NCBI GenBank assembly: GCA_900549725.1
Contig: URPL01000031.1
Location: forward strand, 1-18,908
Direction: 5' to 3'
From: an uncultured Eubacteriales bacterium
GTDB lineage: Bacteria > Bacillota > Clostridia > Oscillospirales > CAG-272
DNA: 18,908 bases
In this document: positions 15,151-18,908 of the stretch, one piece after another
Layout: the number at the start of each line of letters is the position of its first letter
How positions within the stretch are numbered: position 1 is the stretch's first letter
Notes under the pieces: generated by a model
The model's database searches: none
What the model was told of the DNA's origin: nothing
Seen by the model: only the letters and a program-made list of their open reading frames with translations
Program-made: the position numbers and the translations under genes

Positions 15151-15219
15151 CTAAGCCGCCTGCTGTCCGGAGAGAAGTTTTGCCGCAGCGCCGCAGCACA
15201 TCATCCACATTCGCATCAT
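15151..15219 (-). CDS. Met/Cys-rich leader peptide of the methionine operon
   Basis: The 22-residue ORF starts ATG ATG at 15219 and ends TAG at 15151. The peptide begins MMRMWMMCC, so seven of the first nine residues are Met or Cys, and continues with an Ala-rich, otherwise ordinary tail. An AAGGAAG ribosome-binding site lies 7 bases upstream, and a promoter precedes it by about 55 bases. A strong terminator follows 48 bases after the stop. A CTCCGG segment within the ORF (15172-15167) can pair with CCGGAG in the 5' arm of that terminator (15100-15095). This is the architecture of a ribosome-mediated attenuator: stalling at Met/Cys codons would free the segment to block the terminator, while a ribosome at the stop codon would cover it. 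The role is inferred; the ORF and motifs are seen directly. Confidence 0.8.
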   Translation of the reverse strand: MMRMWMMCCGAAAKLLSGQQAA

Positions 15220-15274
15220 TTCGGCACTTCCTTCCGTTTCATTTTTTAGACCACTTTTTAAGTAGGTTTTTTGT

Positions 15275-15304
15275 ATTCTACCACACTCCCCCTTTTCTCG
15301 TCAA
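15275..15304 (-). promoter_or_regulatory. Sigma-A promoter of the methionine operon
   Basis: On the minus strand TTGACG (15299-15304) and TAGAAT (15275-15280) are separated by 18 bases, with an extended -10 TGG. The stretch between the predicted start site and the leader ORF is only about 50 bases, too short for a SAM riboswitch or T-box. Confidence 0.78.
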
Positions 15305-15408
15305 CCCTTTTTTGCAAATTTTTGACCGCTGCAAGGTTTTTTGGGGTATCTGACCGAAAATGCGGGAGAATCAGAACTGTTGTTTGTTGGTTTTGAAGGC
15401 GCATCGAC

Positions 15409-15433
15409 AAAAAAGGCGGGGTATTACCCCGCC
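15409..15433 (-). terminator. Intrinsic terminator of the small DUF6514-like gene
   Basis: GGCGGGGT pairs with ACCCCGCC (15415-15422 and 15426-15433), and six Ts follow on the minus strand. The stop codon of the gene (15424-15426) lies at the loop, so the last codons form the stem. Confidence 0.88.
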
Positions 15434-15654
15434 AAAGCATCCGTCACAACATCCCGAAGATGAATCAGAGAGAGCTTACCGTCATTGCACAGATCGACAA
15501 AGTGCTCCGCGGTTTGCCTGTCGAAGAATACGTCCGGAAAGCTGGAAAGTATTTTGCCTGCGAAATCGATTGCCTCGATTCCGTAAACCGTGTGCATCTG
15601 TTTTCTTTCATCCTGCACCGTGTTTTTTTGCATGCGATAAGAATAATCCCCCAT
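15424..15654 (-). CDS. Small DUF6514-like protein
   Basis: The 76-residue protein of unknown function contains HTVYGIEAIDFAG, then a short acidic/aromatic stretch, and ends DGKLSLIHLRDVVTDALAG. The pattern of a YGIEA strand, a CN segment and an IHLRDVV tail resembles the DUF6514 family of short clostridial proteins; this is recognition by memory and not certain. I chose the ATG at 15654, which has AAAGGTGG about 10 bases upstream. The frame is open further upstream, but no ribosome-binding site supports the earlier ATGs. It is soluble with no signal peptide. Its own terminator separates it from the met operon on the same strand. Confidence 0.7.
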   Translation of the reverse strand: MGDYSYRMQKNTVQDERKQMHTVYGIEAIDFAGKILSSFPDVFFDRQTAEHFVDLCNDGKLSLIHLRDVVTDALAG

Positions 15655-15794
15655 TGTATTTTGTCCACCTTTCATTTTTATGAATCGTTGCATTTTTAAA
15701 CTGCTTGTCGCACAAAAATTAAGGTTGATTTGTCTAAGTTTGATTTGTATTATGAAGCTATTTTGGCAATTTCTTTCCAAAATGCCAAAAAACC

Positions 15795-15822
15795 TTGACA
15801 AAAGTCTTTTTCAGGATACAAT
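15795..15822 (+). promoter_or_regulatory. Sigma-A-like promoter in the 15.7-16.1 kb gap
   Basis: A perfect TTGACA (15795-15800) and TACAAT (15817-15822) are separated by 16 bases, pointing right. No ORF begins within the next 300 bases. It may drive a short RNA ending near the structure at 15856-15891, or the HTH gene at 16129 with a long leader. Confidence 0.6.
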
Positions 15823-15855
15823 TAAATATGTATTTTGTTTCAATTCTCTTCTGAC

Positions 15856-15891
15856 GCAGGGCAAGGCTTCCTTCGGCATTTCCGCCCCTGC
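15856..15891. other. Branched hairpin of unknown role
   Basis: An outer stem GCAGGG/CCCTGC (15856-15861 with 15886-15891) encloses two small helices, AAGG-CTT-CCTT and CGG-N5-CCG, giving a three-way-junction shape. AATTTTATG follows, only a weak T-run. It could be a weak terminator, part of a small RNA from the promoter at 15795, or a structured leader on the opposite strand. I could not match it to a known riboswitch. Confidence 0.4.
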
Positions 15892-15930
15892 AATTTTATG
15901 ATATCACGTAACCGGCTGAAATTCAATATG

Positions 15931-15960
15931 CAAGTTTGCAACAAGTGTGCCAAGTTTGCA
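15931..15960. repeat. Tandem CAAGTTTGCA repeats, possible operator
   Basis: CAAGTTTGCA is present at 15931-15940 and 15951-15960, with a degenerate copy CAAGTGTGC at 15942-15950 between them. The roughly 10-base period puts the copies on one face of the helix, as for a protein-binding site. It lies about 170 bases before the HTH gene at 16129. Apart from this, the promoter at 15795 and the hairpin at 15856, I see no gene in the AT-rich stretch 15655-16128. Confidence 0.5.
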
Positions 15961-16128
15961 TTTGAAAAAACAAACATGCAAGAACACTCCTGCAGAGCAT
16001 ATCATTTTTGAGAGTGGCACAACCGAATTTGCTTTTTCATCATTTTTCAAGTTGGTTTTTAACCGGAAGTGAAGGTGTTGGGAGGGGGCCGAGGCTTTGA
16101 ACGTTTGTTTTAGGAAGGTGACATAAGA

Positions 16129-16668
16129 ATGGTAGAGAAATTAAGACAATTGAAGAAAAAATCGCATATGACCAATCAGCAGATTGCCGGAAAAAGCAAC
16201 ATTCCCGAAAGCACCGTTGCAAGAATTTTTTCCGGCAAAACCCCAAACCCAACCGTCACCACCGTAATTGCCATGGCGCGGGCGATGGGCGGCTCCGCTG
16301 CCGATCTTCTGAGTGAGGCGGATGGAAACAGCGCGCAAGCAGATTCCGGGTCGCTTTCCGAACCGCAGAGCGGCAGGACAGCCGCATCCATCGGGAGCAG
16401 GGAAATGCCCGATGCATCCGACGACGAGTCATCTGCCGCGGAAAGGGGCAAAAATGCTTTTGCTGCCGACAGTCCGCACCTATTCGAAGATGCTGCCGTG
16501 CACAATAAAATCTATGAAGATATGCTCAGACTGTATAAAGAAGAGTTTCGGAAAAAGGATATTTGGATTGCACGGTTGTTTTGGTGCCTGGCTGCTATTG
16601 TGCTGTTTATCATCTTTATATTGGTGTTTGATATTCTGCATCCGCGCTTTGGCTATGTGAAATATTAG
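16129..16668 (+). CDS. XRE-type HTH protein with C-terminal membrane anchor
   Basis: The 179-residue protein has three parts. Residues 1-62 are an XRE/Cro-type helix-turn-helix domain (MTNQQIAGKSNIPESTVARI, then SGKTPNPTVTTVIAMARAMG). Residues 63-118 are a low-complexity Ser/Ala/Asp-rich linker. Residues 120-143 are charged and helical, followed by a single membrane helix at 145-168 and a short tail. A DNA-binding domain tethered to the membrane suggests signal-dependent regulation, but the ligand and targets are unknown. The ATG at 16129 has AAGGTG 8 bases upstream. A terminator follows, so it is monocistronic. The tandem repeats at 15931-15960 could be its binding site, which is speculative. 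Confidence 0.82.
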   Translation: MVEKLRQLKKKSHMTNQQIAGKSNIPESTVARIFSGKTPNPTVTTVIAMARAMGGSAADLLSEADGNSAQADSGSLSEPQSGRTAASIGSREMPDASDDESSAAERGKNAFAADSPHLFEDAAVHNKIYEDMLRLYKEEFRKKDIWIARLFWCLAAIVLFIIFILVFDILHPRFGYVKY

Positions 16669-16682
16669 GCGCATGTATAAAA

Positions 16683-16729
16683 ACCGGGTTGCTATACCGT
16701 AAATGGGGGTGGCAACCCGGTCGTTTTTT
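16683..16729 (+). terminator. Intrinsic terminator of the HTH gene
   Basis: A perfect 10-bp stem, ACCGGGTTGC (16683-16692) with GCAACCCGGT (16712-16721), has a 19-base loop and is followed by CG and six Ts. Confidence 0.85.
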
Positions 16730-16755
16730 CTGCTGTATTACAGGGGAAGGAAGCT

Positions 16756-16784
16756 TTGCCCAAAAGCGAGCAAGGCAATATAAA
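16756..16784 (+). promoter_or_regulatory. Candidate promoter between terminators
   Basis: TTGCCC (16756-16761) and TATAAA (16779-16784) are separated by 17 bases. Each box is imperfect. It sits between two terminators, so any transcript would be about 65 bases. Confidence 0.4.
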
Positions 16785-16790
16785 TTTTTC

Positions 16791-16856
16791 TTTGAAACAG
16801 GGAGGAAGCTTGCATCTTCAGCGGAGCGGTTGCCGTTTGGCAACCGCTTCTTTTTT
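16791..16856 (+). ncRNA. Possible small RNA, about 66 nt
   Basis: The stretch is bounded by the candidate promoter at 16756-16784 and the strong terminator at 16825-16856. It contains GGAGGAAG but no convincing ORF. It is a prediction from promoter-terminator spacing alone. Confidence 0.3.
16825..16856 (+). terminator. Intrinsic terminator
   Basis: A perfect 10-bp stem, AGCGGTTGCC (16825-16834) with GGCAACCGCT (16839-16848), has a GTTT loop followed by TC and six Ts. Confidence 0.85.
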
Positions 16857-16860
16857 CATC

Positions 16861-16891
16861 GCGCTGTAAAAAAAACAGCGCTGTTTTTTTT
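16861..16891. terminator. Second terminator with A/T-flanked palindrome
   Basis: GCGCTGT pairs with ACAGCGC around an A-tract loop and is followed by TG and eight Ts. Nested in it, 16868-16891 is a perfect palindrome of A8-CAGC-GCTG-T8, which can work on either strand. It lies 4 bases after the previous terminator. Confidence 0.75.
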
Positions 16892-16924
16892 ATGCGGACA
16901 ATAGTTGACCGGGTTAGAAAATAA

Positions 16925-17509
16925 AATTATCTGCTCGGCAAGACTTTCCTCAAGGGCGAGGACATAGAAAGAAACACCGAACGAGCCGAAAGCCTGCTGC
17001 GCCGATCCGCAGAGCAAGGAAACAAATATGCGGCGTACACCATCGGCAAGGCATATCTTGACGGAGATATTCTCGCTCAAAACATTAACGAAGCCGTGCG
17101 CCTGCCGAACCTGTCGGCATCAAAAGGCTTTGCTCCGGCGCAGTTTATCCTCGGCAGGCTGTTATACAAGGGCGAGATCATACCGAAAGATATAAAGAAA
17201 GCCGTAGAATGGCTTGACCGTGCCGCCGCACAGAAAAATCCCTATGCTGCGTACCTTTCAGGCAAAATTTATCTGACCGAGGATGAGGTCAAGGACATTC
17301 AAAAAGCCATCCGCAGTTTTATAATAGCCGCCGAAAACGGCAATGACTATGCCGAATACCAGCTCGGGAAAATCTATCTCTACGGTAAAGACATACCGAG
17401 AGATACAGATAAGGAGATGTATTATGGTGCTGTCCCACATTCAACAAAAGCACATCGATGCCGTCCGCATCAGCGGCAAGTATATCATCTCCAAAGCCGC
17501 CATCGTTGA
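16925..17509 (+). pseudogene. Sel1-repeat fragment, probable tail of an ICE relaxase
   Basis: The frame is open from just after a stop at 16922-16924 but has no start codon with a ribosome-binding site; the first in-frame GTG is at 17096, inside a repeat. It encodes about four and a half Sel1-type repeats of some 36 residues, each opening with a Y/F-x-x-G-K/R motif: YLLGKTFLKGEDI, YTIGKAYLDGDI, FILGRLLYKGEI, YLSGKIYLTEDEV and YQLGKIYLYGKDI. After DTDKEMYYG the repeat pattern stops and the frame runs into unrelated sequence to 17509. The wording closely resembles the C-terminal part of MobL/MobP-type relaxases from clostridial integrative elements (from memory, unverified). The N-terminal relaxase domain is missing, so this is a remnant. 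Confidence 0.72.
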
Positions 17510-17597
17510 CTTCCTCGTCAGCGACGTCGCCTTCGGGATCGTCAACAAATCCGCGTGGCATTTGAATACGATCCTTATGTTCTCAAATAAGGAATAA
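17424..17597 (+). pseudogene. 3' fragment of a HTH/excisionase-like gene
   Basis: This 57-codon frame begins MVLSHIQQKHIDAVRISGKY and ends with TAA at 17597. The IDAVRISGKYIISKAAIVDF segment looks like the wing and C-terminal helix of a MerR/excisionase-type helix-turn-helix protein, but the first helices are missing. It overlaps the end of the Sel1 fragment in another frame, so the junction at about 17410-17425 probably marks a deletion joining two ICE genes. AAGGAG lies 7 bases before the ATG, so a short peptide might still be made. Confidence 0.5.
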
Positions 17598-17598
17598 G

Positions 17599-17639
17599 AA
17601 AAGGCACAGCCCTGCCATGAAGGAGGGGCTGTGCCTTTT
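17599..17639. terminator. Bidirectional intrinsic terminator
   Basis: A perfect 14-bp stem, AAAAGGCACAGCCC (17599-17612) with its complement at 17626-17639, is flanked by A and T tracts. It serves the remnant on the plus strand and the convergent gene ending at 17666. Confidence 0.88.
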
Positions 17640-17665
17640 ATTGTTTAGAATAATGATTACGAATG

Positions 17666-18829
17666 TCAGTTTTTCATTTCAAAATTCTCGGTACTCCGTT
17701 TTTCGTATTGTTCGCAAAGTAAAATGTAATCTGCCTCAATTTTATCTAAAACATTGATGCCGAAAACATCTCTTTCCTCTGCATAATCTTCACAAAACAT
17801 CTCATATACAGATGGAATAACGCTACTTAACATTAAAGATATCTCGAAATAATGAAGCAATGGATATCGTGATTCAACAACACCGCCATGCACGTATACA
17901 TGACACATTTTATGAAGACGTTCCATCATCTCAAATGCAGCGAGGGTTTCATTTTCACAGTTTGCTTTAAGATAATTTAAAACGCCTATAAAAGTATATG
18001 GCTTTTGCTTTACAATATCGTGATAGTTCGGAATTTTATCAACAAAACCATAATGCATATATTCAACCTTGTTGCGTTCATTTTTATTTTTGCGGTTTGC
18101 GAACAATTTATTAAATTCATCGGGAAATACTTGGTTGCAGCACGTTTGAAGTGTTTCAAAATAAGAGAATTTTTCGTCCTCGGCAAACAGTTCGGGATAA
18201 ACACGCATAACAAGAAGTTTTGCATACAGTTCAAGTACGGTTCGGCAAGGTAAATATGCTGTTCCAAGGAAGTTATCTTCAAGGAGCGATAATGCAGACA
18301 ATGCTTTGTTTGTGATTTTTGCAAAATAAAAAGCTGATTTGTTTTTTGCTCCGTTCAAATAAATCATATGATTCATTTTCATACATAAAACAAACAACTC
18401 ATACGGCACGGGGTAGTAGTTGAATCGTTCTCCCAACATAATGGGCTTGTGTCTAAAGTATGCACTACCATACTCCCGAAGAAAAATTTGTTCAGAAACT
18501 TGTTTTGTGAGTTTATTTTTGTAATTTTCGTCTTTCTCTATCCTTGATTTATCTTCCGTGGTGAGAAAAATCGTATTTGCTTTATGTACTCCAACGATAT
18601 GTTTACAGATGTCATATTCCGGTTCTGGACCAATTCCGGTTACCATTCGCTCATCAGACCATCTGAAATCATAAAGTGTTAAACACTTTTCTCTAATTAC
18701 ATTAAAAACCCGATATTTAATATCTATAAGGAAAGAACCTCTAATATCGTTTTTGAACAAATCTTTTAATGATCGATTGTTTTGCCTTTGTATTCGTTCG
18801 GCAATTTGCGAAAAATTGTTGGGCAACAT
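17666..18829 (-). CDS. Uncharacterised AT-rich protein with possible HEPN-like motif
   Basis: I do not recognise this 387-residue protein. It has no signal peptide or membrane helix and looks mostly helical and soluble. Notable segments are LPCRTVLELYAKLLVMRVYP (193-212) and RLHKMCHVYVHGG (304-316). The latter contains an R-x5-H arrangement (Arg304, His310) like the RX4-6H motif of HEPN RNases, and its position late in a helical protein also recalls DUF5677-like proteins; neither is secure. The coding sequence is markedly more AT-rich than the chromosomal genes to the left, suggesting horizontal acquisition. The ATG at 18829 has GGAGG 12 bases upstream, somewhat far. Only about 30 bases separate it from the tRNA terminator, so its promoter is unclear. 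The accessory setting makes a defence role possible but unproven. Confidence 0.75.
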   Translation of the reverse strand: MLPNNFSQIAERIQRQNNRSLKDLFKNDIRGSFLIDIKYRVFNVIREKCLTLYDFRWSDERMVTGIGPEPEYDICKHIVGVHKANTIFLTTEDKSRIEKDENYKNKLTKQVSEQIFLREYGSAYFRHKPIMLGERFNYYPVPYELFVLCMKMNHMIYLNGAKNKSAFYFAKITNKALSALSLLEDNFLGTAYLPCRTVLELYAKLLVMRVYPELFAEDEKFSYFETLQTCCNQVFPDEFNKLFANRKNKNERNKVEYMHYGFVDKIPNYHDIVKQKPYTFIGVLNYLKANCENETLAAFEMMERLHKMCHVYVHGGVVESRYPLLHYFEISLMLSSVIPSVYEMFCEDYAEERDVFGINVLDKIEADYILLCEQYEKRSTENFEMKN

Positions 18830-18857
18830 ATTTTCAGAAATCCTCCTTATATTGTCG

Positions 18858-18883
18858 AAAAAAGCCCCGAAAAATCGGGGCTT
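18858..18883 (-). terminator. Intrinsic terminator of the tRNA-Ser gene
   Basis: On the minus strand AAGCCCCGA pairs with TCGGGGCTT (18883-18875 and 18870-18862) around a TTTT loop, followed by Ts. It starts one base after the tRNA CCA end. Confidence 0.88.
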
Positions 18884-18884
18884 A

Positions 18885-18908
18885 TGGCGGAGAGGAATGG
18901 ATTCGAAC
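18885..18908 (-). tRNA. tRNA-Ser, 3' end only (cut by window edge)
   Basis: Read on the minus strand, the window edge holds the T-loop TTCGAAT, the 3' strand of the T-stem CCATT, the acceptor strand CCTCTCC, discriminator G and an encoded CCA. Acceptor GGAGAGG/CCTCTCC with discriminator G is typical of serine tRNA. The anticodon lies outside the window, so the isoacceptor is unknown. The AT-rich gene and ICE remnants lie right beside this 3' end, a common integration site. Confidence 0.78.

Noticed and set aside
14917..15280. SAM riboswitch or T-box upstream of metQ
   Set aside because: I found no T-box bulge sequence (GGTGG-ACCGCG type) and no S-box core, and the space before the leader ORF is too short; the Met-rich ORF explains the region better.
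16801..16870. Short peptide from a TTG after GGAGG, running through both terminators
   Set aside because: The frame would consist largely of terminator stem sequence with no conservation evidence; spacing is short and the start codon weak.
18885..18908. Duplicate of the tRNA-Ser 3' end inside the window as an attachment site
   Set aside because: By eye I saw no second copy of the acceptor/T-arm sequence near the ICE remnant; the other att site, if any, lies outside or has decayed.
1..18908. CRISPR array or intact insertion sequence
   Set aside because: No regularly spaced repeats of 25-40 bases and no transposase or integrase frame were seen in the window.

Overview
The window looks like the chromosome of an anaerobic, spore-forming Clostridia member with fairly high GC. 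An Oscillospirales/Ruminococcaceae-type gut bacterium is my inference. It rests on a full-length SpoIVA, Gram-positive lipoproteins and strong Shine-Dalgarno sites, consensus sigma-A promoters, a GH95 fucosidase and an integrative-element remnant. No species can be named from sequence alone.

Positions 1-5825 form an envelope region. A lipid-kinase-like gene, a membrane-anchored VanY-type D,D-carboxypeptidase and a two-component system lie on the minus strand. UppP (undecaprenyl-diphosphatase) is divergent on the plus strand. The short divergent spacer holds two good promoters with a pair of TTAAGA boxes between them. UppP overlaps an orphan extracellular solute-binding lipoprotein by 4 bases. 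Positions 7262-11158 carry spoIVA, with a probable sigma-E promoter, and an intracellular GH95 glycosidase with a consensus sigma-A promoter, ending in a bidirectional terminator.

Positions 11145-15304 (minus strand) form a methionine-uptake operon, read as promoter, Met/Cys-rich leader peptide, intrinsic terminator, 18-codon small ORF, metQ, metN, metI and a rhodanese-TtcA fusion. Two things stand out. The leader peptide begins MMRMWMMCC and lies just upstream of a strong terminator, with a competing complementarity, which looks like a ribosome-mediated attenuator for sulfur amino acids. MetQ is circularly permuted: the segment that normally follows the first lobe now comes directly after the lipobox, and the usual N-terminal segment sits at the C-terminus. 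The PP-loop/rhodanese enzyme is translationally coupled to metI, tying it to sulfur supply.

Positions 15409-16891 hold a small DUF6514-like gene, a promoter and structured element of unknown role, tandem 10-base repeats, a membrane-anchored HTH protein and a run of three intrinsic terminators with a possible small RNA between them. Positions 16925-18908 are accessory. They contain a decayed Sel1-repeat fragment (probably the tail of an ICE relaxase), the tail of a HTH/excisionase-like gene, an AT-rich gene of unknown function with a possible HEPN-type motif, and the 3' end of a tRNA-Ser gene at the right edge.
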